This document shows positions 52,305 to 63,569 of a DNA stretch of 64,000 nucleotides, piece by piece. Each line of letters starts with the position of its first letter. Within the stretch, counting starts at the first letter, position 1. The translations under genes were made by a program, and so were the position numbers. Origin of the DNA: Ichthyophis bannanicus (taxonomy: Eukaryota > Chordata > Amphibia > Gymnophiona > Ichthyophiidae). The DNA is taken from contig CM066036.1 in assembly GCA_033557465.1 (NCBI GenBank), positions 718,434,828 to 718,498,827 on the forward strand. Direction: 5' to 3'. The notes under the pieces are model-generated. The model did no database searches and had not been told where the DNA came from. It saw only the letters and a list, made by a program, of their open reading frames with translations.

Positions 52305-54772
52305 GAGCTGTTTTGGTTATTCCACGTAATCTTTATGTTTTTTGGTGCGCTGAATCCGAAAATGACCTCCATTTTGTCATAGGACATCACGTTTGACAAT
52401 ATGACAATTTAGGTAACTATGTTAAATAAGGCAATACCTCAAAATAAATGGAAATAGACTTATAAAATTAAAGTTTTATTACAATATTTTCATGAAAATC
52501 CTTTTTTGAACTGAAATGAGCTCAAGCTCACCTACACACACTAAACTCGATTCTTCTTCCTTGTGAGGCTCCTCTTGGTGCATTTACGCTTGTGAATAGC
52601 ATCTGGAATGTCTCTCTGAAGCATCCAACAGTAGTCTGCCATCATTGTAATGCTCCATTTTCCCTGGTATCTCCTTTCCATCTCTTTAATGTCTTGGTGG
52701 AATCGTTCACCTTGTTCCTCACTCACAGCTCCCAAATTTTCAGGAAAGTAGTCAAGGTGTGACTGGAGGAAATGCACTTTCAAACTCATCAGGCAACCTA
52801 AAGCTTGACATGCTTTCAGCATTCGTCCGACGATCTTTTTGTAGTGAGGATCTTTGTTATTGCCTAAAAATTTCTGTACGACTTCTTTAAATGCAATCCA
52901 CCCTTCTTATTGAGGATCCATCATGGTATTGACAAACTCTTGATCAACTATAAGCCTTCTAATGTCTGGTCCGACGAACACACCTTCCTTCAATTTTGCC
53001 TCCGACAGGCCTGGAAACTTGGTGACCAAGTATTTGAAGCATTCTCCATCTCTTGGAAGTGATTTTACGAATTGCTTCATCAATCCCAATTTTATGTGGA
53101 GAGGTGGTAAAAGAACTTTATGGGAAGGTACCATAGTTTCTCGGAGGACATTTTTTTCACCGACTGTTAGCACCCTCGGCTGCCAACTCTTCTTGGTCCA
53201 GTGATTTTGTTGGTCTCGACTGTCCCATAGACACAGAAAACAAGGATATTTGGTATACCCAGCTTGTTGCCCGAGCAGCATACACAAGACCTTCAAGTCC
53301 CCACATACTTGCCAACCATGGTCTTCATATTTAAGTTTACCAAGAACCAATTCCAAGTTCTCTTAGGTTTCCTTCAAGTGTACGGAATGACCGACAGGTA
53401 TGGAAGCGTAAAAACCGTTGTGGAGTAAAACTGCTTTGAGACTTCTTTTTGAAGAATCTATAAAAAGACGCCATTGCTCTGAATCATATTCGATTTTAAA
53501 TTGACCCATCAGACCTTCGACATCGATGCAATAAACCAACTTGTCTTCCTGGGCGAAGTAAGGAACAAACTCCTTTTCACGATGTCTGAACTATGAAGAT
53601 GACACTCCTGGCAACAATAAATTCCTGCTTTTCAGCCTTGATCCGAGTAACTCAGTGGCATCTTTGGGAAGATTCAAGTCTCTTACCAAATCATTCATCT
53701 CCTCCTGAGAAAACAATTTTGGTCTTGTATCATCTTCAAAGTCAGAACTTGATTCGTCATCTGGTTCAGGTATGACTTCACCTTCATTGGAGCTAGGTAT
53801 CGCTTCCAAGGTAGCGGGGGGCTTGGGTACTGGTATATCTGTGCCATGGGGGATGGGACGAATTGCCGAGTGAAGATTGGGGTATGAAATGGAATGCTTC
53901 CATTTGGAATTAAACCCTTTCACATCGTATGAACAAAAGTAACAGTCTTCACTATGGTTCTTTTGCTTTTGCCATACCATAGGAATCCCATAACGGAAAG
54001 ATGTTTTACCAGTTTCGGAGGTCCTCAACACACCATTTGCACACTTTATGAGGCGCCCAGACTTTATCTTGATCTCCAATTTTTAGTCCTAAGTATGCAA
54101 AGTATACTTTTTTCACAAAGTCTGTAATATTCTGCTGTTGCTTCAACACTGTATATTCACCACAGATGAAACAGAAATTGTCTGGCGAATTAATACACTT
54201 TCGCGGAGCCATAACATAACGGTTGAAGAATGACGAGCTAACACGAATTGCGATGAAAAAGTCTGAACAGCCTAGAACCAAGAACCTGATGATGATTCGT
54301 GCACAAGTGTGGCATGCAGGAGAGAGCAGCTCTGTGTCTGTACACGAGACGTCACAGTGCTGGCCATGCCCCCCTACACTGACCGGAGCTGCTGCTATCT
54401 GCCCTGTGTCTCCCTCCCACTGGATTCTTCAGGAAAGATGAACCCCTTCTACCATTAGAAGCACGGACTTAAAACTTGCTTAGCTTAAGTATATATTGCT
54501 GACCATCAGATTTACAGTGCTATTTTTTTTTTACATAACTCGGACAACCCCTTTAAGGTTTTTTGGGCATTTTATATCTTAAATGCACTTATGTGAATTA
54601 ATTAATAGTAATTTGAATTAGTTAATAGTAATTAGAAAAAAATTGATAAATTTGAAGACAATTTTGCATGTTGTGGCAAATCATGACGTCTAGGAGTTTT
54701 TTCATTATTTTATTTGTTTTCAGCACACCAAAATACATGGAAATTAGATGAAAATAATCAAACAGCTTTTTA
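52305..54772 (-). mobile_element. DNA transposon of unassigned superfamily
   Basis: Inverted termini of about 50 bp. The left begins near 52307 with 'agctgttttggttattccac', then 'tttttggtgcgctga'; the right, read on the minus strand, has 'agctgtttgattattttcat' and 'attttggtgtgctga'. It encloses one decayed gene on the minus strand (54211-52541). It interrupts a CR1-like LINE. A target duplication is not obvious (tttttgag vs ttttagtc), so exact ends are uncertain. Confidence 0.72.
52541..54211 (-). pseudogene. putative transposase of an uncharacterised widespread family
   Basis: From ATG at 54211: an N-terminal CFICGE...HKVCKWCVEDL zinc module (C-x2-C ... C-x2-C, like ZAD/treble-clef domains) with ITDFVKKVYFAYLGLKIGDQ between. 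Then PMVWQKQKNHSEDCYFCSYD, a second C-x2-C. An acidic Ser-rich linker follows (53800-53690). Later come VCGDLKVLCMLLGQQAGYTK and CFLCLWDSRDQQNHW, LLPPLHIKLGLMKQFVKSL, and a C-terminal LDYFPENLGAV-EEQGERFHQDI block. I recognise this as a protein found uncharacterised in Hydra, insects and fish, but cannot name its superfamily. Stops or frameshifts near 53990-54080, 53590-53360 and 52910 disable it. A transposase role is inferred from the inverted termini. Confidence 0.72.
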
Positions 54773-55010
54773 GTCGCAGACCTGTGTTATTTCTTTAAAG
54801 AAAGGGTGGTGAATGTGTGGAATACCTTCTCAGTGGGGCTGAAGATGAGGACTGTATCTGAATTCAAGAAAGCATGGCGTAAGCACAGTATCTCTAAGAC
54901 AGAGAAAGAGATGTAGAACTTAGTAACTGGTATGAATGGGAAGACTGGATATTCTGTATGATTTTTATCTACCAGTTTTTCCATGTTTCAGTATTAATAT
55001 ATTTTATTGT

Positions 55011-55795
55011 CCTGGAAGTGACTTCAAGGCTACTGACATCCAATATTATTTTTTTCCAAATACACTTCCTTGCCAGCAGGGATTTTCTTTTGGAGTTCTT
55101 GCGAAAAAGCCTCCCATAGTTTTCCAGTATCAGCTCCAGAGTATAGCTGTTTTGTTCTTGAACAAAGAAAAATATCTGTTTTAGGGTGGCGCTGTTACCT
55201 CCATAGTGTTTGATCCATCCTCTGGATACTGCTCCTTTGCCAGTTCCTTTGACCTTTACGCTGTTCCTCGATGTCTATCTCGTTTATAAAGAGGTGTTTA
55301 TTTTTGGGAATTCTTTCCTACTTGATGTCTCCTCCCTTTTTCTTCCCTTCAGCTCCTATTGTGCTGTCCTGCATTTCTCCCCATGGTGTTAAATGGATCT
55401 GATCTGGACTATATCGGCTCACTCCAGTACCACTCTGGAGTAACTTCTATGCCTTTGCCCCCACTACTAACTTTTCTCTTTCTATCTTTATCTACATTAC
55501 AGTAAATCTCTTCTCTCTAGCTTCAACTCTCCTCCTGGCACCTCCTTTCTCCTTTTCACTACACCTACCTACAATGTCAAATGTTCCTTTAATATCTACT
55601 CATGTGCATGGTTGCACTTCCTGTCCATGCTCTTTCCTCTTACCAACCCTTCCCTTCTCAGTCCTGCTTTTTCAAGGATCTTTACTGACTCAGAAGATTG
55701 GAAAGAGAAATATGCATTCACTTTCTCTCTCACTCACCCACAGACTAGGAGCAACAGAGAAAGGAAATGCCATACACAAAAGAAATAGGGCCTGA
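55011..55795. other. no recognised gene
   Basis: T/C-rich sequence. Plus-strand ORFs of 60-80 codons are Leu/Phe/Ser-rich without known motifs. Probably decayed repeat. Confidence 0.45.
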
Positions 55796-56460
55796 TTCAG
55801 TCCCGGATGTCCCGGCCCTCTGTGCCCCCGGTTAGAATTGGACACACAGAGTTAGATGGGATTCTGATCTCACGGGGCACGTCTAGCCTCGTGGGATCTG
55901 AATCGCGTCCAGGCTTGTACGTGCAGGCCAGGATCCCTATTCTGGTTGGCCTGCATGTACAGACCTTGCCCAGCTGACTCAGTCAAGGCTCCTGAATGGA
56001 GACACGGCACCATGGTGTCTGATTGCTATGGCACCGCAGCTCCATTCAGGAGCTGCGATCCCCGACCGCCAGAAAAAAAGCTTCATTCCCCGCAGCTCGA
56101 CCCACGATCTGGCCTCCCAAGGCCAGGGTCAGACTGCAGGGAATCCCATTTACCCCCTCCTACCTCCTTTGATGGCCGGGCCTGCCATCCCCCGCCGACT
56201 AAGGGAACTTACTTCACCTCAGAGGTGGAATAAGTTCCCCGTACAGGCAGCTGGTCCCAGATGTACAGGGTCGACATGGAATCGGCCCTGAACGTCCGGG
56301 GCCACAGACCGCCCACTGCCCACCCTAACTCCACCCCCCGCAATGCCCCTTTCCCGCCCCTGTCTAACCTCCTCATAAAATGTACAGGGAAGTTAGTAGA
56401 GGTTGGCAGAGGGACTGAGTAGCGGGGACGTCCATCCCCGCTATCCGTGCCTTGGTATGA
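55796..56460. repeat. GC-rich unclassified repeat related to 6.7-6.9 kb
   Basis: Begins 'agggcctgattcagtcccgg'. It contains 'gattctgatctcacggggca' (inverse of 6.8 kb) and many short inverted words (for example 'gcaccgcagctccattcagg' with 'aggagctgcg'). G+C is well above its surroundings. No conserved coding frame; ORFs on both strands overlap. Confidence 0.45.
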
Positions 56461-56639
56461 CCCCTTTCCTAGAACTCTGCACTCCACTCGCTTCTCCAAG
56501 CACTGACAACCAGCTTCATGTACCTGACTCATTTTTATGTATGTTTGAAGCAAGGAAATAGAATCATAAGGGAAAGCAAACTGATCATGCTCAGTTTAGC
56601 TCACATCTGCTTTGTCATTTAGTGTTCAGGCAAGCATAG

Positions 56640-57380
56640 CATATATTTATTTATAACATTTGATTACATGCATCACGGAGCACATTAACAATAAAACAAA
56701 ATATAGATAGAACCCTATACCTATCAATAATCTCATATTACAACCTAGAGAAACAGCTAATCAAACAACCCTGTCCCTATGGCTATGTCACCCAAAAGCT
56801 TGCCTAAAAAGTCAAGCTTTAAGCCATTTCTGGAACTTAAGAACATCTAACAGGACTTGATTCCACAGAAATAAACCAAAATACGCAAAGCTAAATTTCC
56901 TAGTAGTAGTAATTTGGTGAATGCTGGCAAGGTTAACAATTCCAACTGCAAAGACCTCAGCTGTTGAGAAGGCTTGTAATCAACTAAACCAGTGTTCAAA
57001 TGTACTGTTTGACCCTGATCCCAAGGCCTTATAGACTAATACACAATATCAGATTTCATATGGAATTGCACTGGCAGCCACTGCAGGCTCAAACAATGGA
57101 GTAACGTGATCATAACTCGTCTTAAAGTAAATCAAACATGCTGCTCTGTTTTAGACTAATTGTAACCGATGCAAAACATTTTTAAGGAAGTCCAACATGC
57201 AAAGCGTTGCCATAATCTATTCTTGATATAAACATGAACCAAAGTAATTAACAGTGGTTGTGGCAACATTGTTCTTATTGAAATGATAATTTATCATCCA
57301 ATAAAACTCCCAGACTATGGGCAGCTGTTGGACCTGTTAACACATGACCACATAAAATTGGTTTCACTTGTAGTTCTCTC
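56640..57380 (-). mobile_element. L2-clade LINE 3' fragment, decayed
   Basis: Minus-strand conceptual translation near 57110-57040 contains LHCLSLQWLPVQFHMKSDIV, the L2 'LHWLPV..R' block. Similar degraded C-terminal sequence continues down to a short T/A-rich tail near 56645. Frames are broken by many stops. Confidence 0.55.
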
Positions 57381-59564
57381 GCACTCCTACTATATAAAAT
57401 AGACCTTATGTGGTATTCAGCAGCAGGCTAATCACATAAGCATTTAAAGTTATTTTTCATATGTTTAAAACTATATATGGTATTCATGTGTTCAGAGTTG
57501 AAAGCATAAATTGTTCATTCAGCTGCTGACGCTCAGCACCATACTACAACTCTTTTTAAAATATATACCTTTGGTCATTTATCAGTTTAAATGGCAAAGT
57601 TATGTATCCATCCATTGCATTTTTTGGGGGGTGGGGGGGACTCAGATTTTATTTAGTTTATTTAGTGTTTTTTTTATACCATTTTATTTTAAAATATGTT
57701 TATTAATATCAAACATATCAAATTCACATCCACCATAAAAAGGGCCAACTGGTCAAATAATATACCAACCATAAAGCATAATGGGAACAACTCAAGGAGA
57801 AAGAAAATATAATGAAAAGGTAACTGCACATCAGTTGTTCCCCTTTTTTGTACCTCTTTTGTACCCCTTGCTCCCCACCTCGGCTTCCTTCCCACCCAAC
57901 TCCCAGACCTTCCCCCCGCCACCCCCCGGCTGGACCTCCCTGTAGCAGGTGTACATTCTTCAGACTCCAAAGAGATATGCTACTACCATTCACTCTGGCG
58001 GTCACACTTACACCCCCCAGACAACTGGGCAGGTTGACGCTCCCTCCCTCAGAGGCCCCTCCCTTTCCCCACTACTCCCCACCCACTCACCTACCGGTCG
58101 CACCACAAACCTGAGCCTTAAAAGCAAATTCTCTGCCCCCCTGAACTACAAGGTAAGCAGGTCATTATGAGCCTGCAGGGAGAGAGACTAGACAGATGTG
58201 GTCCCCAAAGAGAAAGAAAGGCTTCCTGTCGGGATCTACCTCCTTTAGAGGCCATTCCTTCCCAAACTGCCAGTTGATGAAACATGTTATGCCATTCCCA
58301 AAACCCTGGTTCCTTAGCATCCCACCAATGTCGGAGGATACACTGCTTAGCCAATGCACTCTTTCCGGATGAGCACCCTATTCCCCACTCTCCTTAGATC
58401 CAAGGCCCCCTCCAGCATCCAATAGAGTGAATTCCAGGGAAAGAACTAAGGACTGCCCCACCAGGTCTCCCAGATACTGCTGGACTTTAACCCAGAAAAT
58501 GTGGACTGTGGGACAGCTCCAGAATATGTGTCCCAAATGGGCAGAGTCACCATTATACAATGGGCATCTGCCACTTTCGGCAAAACCTACTCTCCAGGTC
58601 TGGAAGGGAGAGAAAAAAGCCTATTCCAGAATCTTTTATTGCATTTCCCAGAACTGAGATCCCTGATTTAGGTGGGGGATATGAGCCACCATGAGAACCC
58701 ATGTAGAGTCCTCTATCCCTCTATCCATCTCAGTTGCCCAGCGACGAACATGGGGAAGTGAATCACGGACCTTTGCCAGATCCCCCAATGCCTGGCAGAA
58801 CACTGCCACAGAAATTGACTCCCGCTCAGGGAACTAAAAAAATCCTTCTATCCTATCCAGGGTCGCCTTTTCTAAGCCCTGTTCTCCTAGAGTTCCCATG
58901 TAGTGACATAGTTGCAAATAGGAAAAATAGTGCTCACTGGAAACCTCAACCTTGGAAAATGGCAGTAACTGACCCTCGCCATCTACCATGTGCTTTAAAT
59001 AAGTGAGTCCCATGGAACCACAAATTCTAAAGGGTTGTGTGTCCAAACTGGGAGCAAATGCCATGTTGTCCAGCAATGGCAGGTACCCTGTCACTCCTGG
59101 AGGAACCTCCCCAAAGCCCGCACAGTCCTGCCAGACTCCCTTAACTCCTTTAACCAAAATACTATTTGTGATATAGGTGGGCAGTAATCAGCATGGAGCA
59201 TGGAAGGAAGAGAGCAGGGGGTTACCAAGGCAGATTCAATATCTCGAGGTGTAAACCCAGACCTCCCATCCAGCCAATCCCATATATGATGCAAAATACA
59301 TGCATGACAACAGACCAAGTCTGGCAGTTCCACTCCCTCCCCCAGTCAAGATCCCTGTAAATATCGCAATTGAAGATGGCGCTTCTTCCCCCTCCCTAAG
59401 AAGGCCTGTTACTGCTGCTCTATGTCCCGAGTAGCAACTTCAGGGGTATCAATTGTATCACATATAAAAGCCTAAGAAAGATCATTATTTTGTAAGCTCC
59501 CACCCGATGCAGAAGGGAAAGGGGTAACGGTGTCCAAACATGCAATTTAGCTTTTACTTATTTA

Positions 59565-59812
59565 AGCATAAGAACATAAGAACATAAGATATGCCATACT
59601 GGGTCAGACCAAGGTCCATCAAGCCCAGTATCCTGTTTCCAACAGTGGCCAATCTAGGTCATATGTACCTAGTTTCCCCAAAAGACACAGGTTCCACAAG
59701 GCTTGTACTGGGTCAAGCATTGATATCCTGGGTCCCTTCTTAATAATGGTTTATGGACCTTTCCTCCAGGAACTTATCCAAACCTTTTTTAAACCCAGCT
59801 ACACTAACAGTA
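59565..59812 (-). mobile_element. CR1 3' end inserted in the Tx1/L1-like LINE
   Basis: Tail repeats 'cataagaacataagaacata' at 59569, the 3' UTR 'tgccatactgggtcagacca', and the last codons antisense ('ggaacttatccaaacc'). It is a very short 5'-truncated copy of the family at 28.9 kb. Confidence 0.85.
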
Positions 59813-60062
59813 TGTCAGGCTTCTTCTCTGCCCCTTTTCAAATCCATGCTAAATGTTCACTTCTTTAATGCTGCTTTTGGACCCTGATCCCTTGTCTTTA
59901 TCTTGTCTCTCCTTACCCTTCCCTCTTTAACCCTTCTTCTTATCTATTGTCTTGTCTGTCTTAACTGGATTGTAAGCTCTGATGAGCAGGGACCGAATTT
60001 ATATGTATCTGCACAGCCCTGTGAATGCCTTGTAGCACTATATAAATGATTAATAGTAGTAG
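59813..60062 (+). mobile_element. LINE-like 3' end with (TAG)n tail
   Basis: 'aactggattgtaagctctga' then 'tgagcagggaccgaattt' and 'tagcactatataaatgatta' followed by an agt-repeat at 60051-60066. This layout is a common amphibian/fish LINE terminus of the L2/Rex type, but I cannot assign it exactly. Orientation follows the tail. Confidence 0.5.
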
Positions 60063-60300
60063 TAGTATCCCCTGGAGCCTCAGACTGCTCACCACTGTCA
60101 AACACATTCTGTTCCGGCCTCCCAGGACCACCCCGAGGTCATCTACAGCGGCGGTGTGCTCCCACAGGCAGCCGCGGGACAGCCTGATTTCTGAGAGCTA
60201 TGCCTTGCGGCTGCCACACACGATGCATCTGATGCGCTCCATGGACCCCACGGGAATTCCCCCGAGTGAATACCACCCTCCCTGGAGCTGAATAAGGATT
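60063..60300 (+). other. GC-rich ORF of unknown origin
   Basis: The plus frame to TGA at 60289-60291 encodes an R/S/P-rich peptide ending PTGIPPSEYHPPWS, with no repeat hallmark. It might be a fragment of a host transcript (processed pseudogene) or of an unknown element. I do not recognise it. The overlapping minus ORFs are less protein-like. Confidence 0.25.
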
Positions 60301-61149
60301 TATGCAGTGTCGTTTCCCCCTGATCACCGTTGCCATGACAGCTGATCTGATGCTTTCTGTCTATTCCTGTTTTTGTTTTGTTTTTCAAAATCATGAAAGC
60401 TGCTCCACTCCTGGTCTCTTCCCAAGAGTTGAGGAGGAGCCCGCTGGAGGGAGCAGTTGGGGGAAAAGAGGGAGGGACCCTGTGCCACTGGATTCTGCAC
60501 CCTGGGTCTAAAACTGGCAATGGCAAAAAAGAACAGCACAGGCTATGCTCCTTTACCACCTAATAGAGGAACATTCAGCCGGTACAGCTGTCGTAGGTCC
60601 CCAGGCAAACAAATACCCAGATATTTAAAATGGCCATCTGCCCAGTGCAGGACGAACACTCCCTTCCACACCATACACAAGACTCCGAGTACATCAAGGG
60701 CTTCTGAGTTGCTCTTGTTCAAACAAAGACCTGCCAGGGCCCCAAAACTCTCAATCTCCCCAAAAGAAGAGGGAGAGAGGCCACCGGGTCAGTCAAATGG
60801 ACCAGTAGGCAATCTGCAAAGGTCAAAGCCTTGAAGATACAGCCACCCATCTCCACCTCTAGAATATCGGGTCTCTGGTGAATCAAGCATAACAGGAGAT
60901 CTAAAGACAAAACAAACAAAAGTGGCGACAGAGGACACCTTTGTCTCATTCCCCTCTCCAAAGGGAAATACCACATCAAATTTTTGTTTACCACAATGGA
61001 CACTGAAGGGGCCTGATATAGTGCCTGCACTCCTCTTAAAAACCCATCGCCATCTACATATGCCTCCAGGGTCACACACAAATATATCCAGCTGGCCCTA
61101 TCAAATGCTTTCTCTGCATCAAAATTAATTTGGAAGGAGTATCCTAATG

Positions 61150-61410
61150 ATTGGGGCAAGTTGCCTTATGCCAGAGGGTTGGGGGTTCAAATCCCACTAG
61201 AGGACAACAACCTTGGGCCAGAGGGACTGGGGTTTCTAGCTCCACAGGCACTCCTTGTGCTCTTGGGCAAGTCACTTAACCCTTTGTTGCCTCATTACAA
61301 AAGCAGATTATGAGCCCTTCAGAGACGAGGGAAATATATATCATACCTGAATGTACACCGCTTTGACCCAGTGAAAAGTGGTATATAAGCATTGCTGAAT
61401 AAATAACTAG
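61150..61410 (+). repeat. MIR-like tRNA/L2 SINE
   Basis: The tRNA-like box B 'gggttcaaatcccac' (61188) is followed by a partly duplicated segment, then 'ctcttgggcaagtcacttaa' like the MIR core. The 3' part is L2-like ('gtacaccgctttgacccagt', 'gtggtatataagca', 'aataaata'). Related to the SINEs at 27.5 and 28.3 kb. Confidence 0.75.
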
Positions 61411-61784
61411 CTAAACCCCAGTGATCCTGGTATTCAGATAGTGCTGCTGAATATCATCACAGACAGCAGAGAAGAAACCCAGTTAAGATCGGGGTAGTCT
61501 GTGGGTGGAGCAAGAGCAGTCCTAGCAGTTAGCAGAGATATTCAGCTGCTAAGTGCTCTAATTTTGGAAAGGTCAATGGCTCTCATAACTTTACCTGGTT
61601 ATTGCGATCCACTTAGCGAATGAATAGTGCTAGGAATCGGACAGCAATCACGTTGTCTGGCAAAACCGGATATTCAGTGCTGGAGGTTGGATAAGCTCTG
61701 GTGCTCAATATCTGGTTTTATTTGAAGCAGTGACGGCATGCTTTTTAAAAGTGCTGACCACTGTTGCTGAATATTGGCTCCTGT
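61411..61784. other. no recognised feature
   Basis: Short stretch with a 'tattcagtgctggaggttgg'-type segment found near other decayed repeats (compare 19270). No gene. Confidence 0.4.
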
Positions 61785-62390
61785 TTTTTCATTCATTTCA
61801 TATTGCACCCGTGTGCCTCTAGCAGAATTAGAAGAGGTACCAAGAAGAGCCATGAAAATAGTAAAGGGGATGGAAGGATACACCTATGAGGAAAGGCTTA
61901 AAAAGTTAGGGCTTTTCAACTTAGAAAAAAGACGGCTGTGGGGAGATATGATAGCGGTCTTTAAAATAACGAATGGAGTGGGAAAGGTAAACTTAGATCG
62001 CTTGTTTACTCCATCAAAAAGTAGGAAGACTAAGGGACATGCAATGAAGCTACAATGTAACCAATTTAAGACTAACAAGAGAAAATATTTTTTCACTCAA
62101 TACATAATTAAACTCTGGAATTCGTTACCAGAGGATGTGGTAAAAGCTGTTAGTGTAGTTGGATTTAAAAAAGGTTTGGACAAGTTCCTAGAGGAAAAGT
62201 CTATAAACCTTTATTATGGAGGACCAGGGAAATCCACTGCTTACCCCAGGATAAGCATAGTGGAATCTGGGTACCTTTTTGGGAACCTGACAAGTACTTG
62301 TGACCTGGATTGGCCATTGTTGGAAATAGGTTACTGGGCTTGATGGATCTTGGTCTGACCCAGTATGACATTTCTTATGTTCTTATCTAG
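61785..62390 (+). mobile_element. CR1 3' end, intact C-terminal frame
   Basis: The 189-codon plus ORF at 61774-62343 contains [60 protein letters not shown] and [15 protein letters not shown], then reads into the 3' UTR. The tail 'ttcttatgttcttat' at 62371-62385 is the plus-strand form of the family repeat. 5'-truncated, so RT catalytic motifs are absent. Confidence 0.88.
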
Positions 62391-63569
62391 CTATATCGTC
62401 TGTTTATTTAACTATATCCATCCTTTTTCTGAGAAAGTGCGGGAAATAAAGGTCCTCTGTTGCCTTAACGATTTGTCCTTTTGAAATATTTTTCAAGACA
62501 CCAATTCATTTCTGGACTTTTTGGGACCCAAACTATGTGTGATCCATTAACTAAATTAAATTACTTTACAAGCATGCAATTGTATTGCTCTTGTCCTTTC
62601 AATGACTGCCGAGCTAAATGCGTAAATGGTATTCACAATATGGGAGACAGCACAAGGGATGAACCAAGGGATCACAAAGGAAGTCTAGAAGCACATGCTT
62701 TTCTTTTTTTTTTTTTTTTTCAAAAAACAAGCTTATGGAGAAACTGTACAAGAGCTTAGTTTGTGTTATATTTTCAAGTAGACTTTTTTTATAGCATTTC
62801 TATATTTTTATGCACATCAGGATAACTTTGCTTTGATTCAATGGTGATAAAAAATTCAATTATTGCTGTTCTTTTTTAAAAGGTCATATCCTAGTTTCTT
62901 GCCCCGCATGATTAACAAATTGACCCTTTTATAAAGGTCCTTGTTTTAGGACTACAATGAAAAGACTACGCTAAATTGAGTTATAAACAATTGAAAACCT
63001 GATTTATTATCAAAGGCTGCTGACCATCCTGTTTGCTGTCTCCTGCTATATTACTGCTGCTGCTACTAGTGCTGTGTTGTCACTTACCCTGTCTGTTTCC
63101 TCCCCCAGTGCCTTCTGCCCAGTCTCTGAATCAGGCCCCACCTCCCGGAACTGACACAACCGCATTGCACACGGTCGCGTTTCAATCAAAGTACCGGCTA
63201 TAAGTTAAAGTGACTGCGGCATTTTGCTCAGGAGCACGCCCAAGAAGCAGGATGTAGGCAAGCTCCTTGGGGTGACGACAGGGGCAACCATCTAGGGTCC
63301 TTTTCTTCTGTCCCTTGCTCTGCTCTACCCTTGCAGCCCATTGTTCCCTTGCTCCTTCAAATTGCATCAAGTGTTTCTTCCTGGCAATTTCTATTTCTGT
63401 CCCTCTTTTTGGCATCTGCCATGTCCACTATTCCTGTTGTTTGGGGCCATCAACCCCCCACCTCTACCCTCCCCGCCCAGTTTTTTTGCCTGTTCTCTTG
63501 AGAACCTCCTGCCCTATCCACTGTCCCAGGCACCTCTCCCCGTCCCACCCCTGGCTCCTCCATTGGTGC
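62391..63569. other. no gene seen; a homopolymer tract
   Basis: AT-rich to 63000 then C/T-rich. A T-run of about 18 lies at 62703-62720. The plus ORFs here have no family. From about 63315 the C/T-rich text may be the 5' UTR of the LINE that follows. Confidence 0.45.

Larger units (their letters stand above)
50613..55010 (+). mobile_element. CR1-like LINE split by two DNA transposons
   Basis: Plus-strand RT pieces lie at 50613-51002 (GCVPQGSVLG, SHLEYCVPFWRPHLKKHI, LQRVATKLVSGL), 52124-52300 (KGLRGEW-like then VELFQLKGSSGLN) and 54773-55010 (RVVNVWNTFSVGLKMRTVSE and the end). They form one decayed element once the inserts at 51011-52115 and about 52300-54772 are removed. A (TA)n microsatellite at 52124-52150 follows the first insert. 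Broken in all frames. Confidence 0.75.
57650..61150 (-). mobile_element. Tx1/L1-like LINE, ORF2 remains with insertions
   Basis: The 3' end at 57650-57700 has an A-tail in sense orientation (T-run at 57668-57675) and 'aataaacatattttaaaata'. Upstream, minus-strand pieces encode L1-type ORF2. The RT core is at 61159-60719 (INFDAEKAFDRASW, RGMRQRCPLSPLLFVLSL, FADCLLVHLTD where YADD is usual). C-terminal parts are at 59333-58834 (ELPDLVCCHACILHHIWDWL, PLLDNMAFAPSLDTQPFRI), 58560 (HIFWSCPTVHIFW) and 58359-58118. It is interrupted at about 59560-60060. The endonuclease and ORF1 are absent. Confidence 0.8.

Noticed and set aside
57848..58170. plus ORFs at the 3' end of the Tx1/L1-like LINE
   Set aside because: They are antisense to the LINE 3' UTR and ORF2 end.
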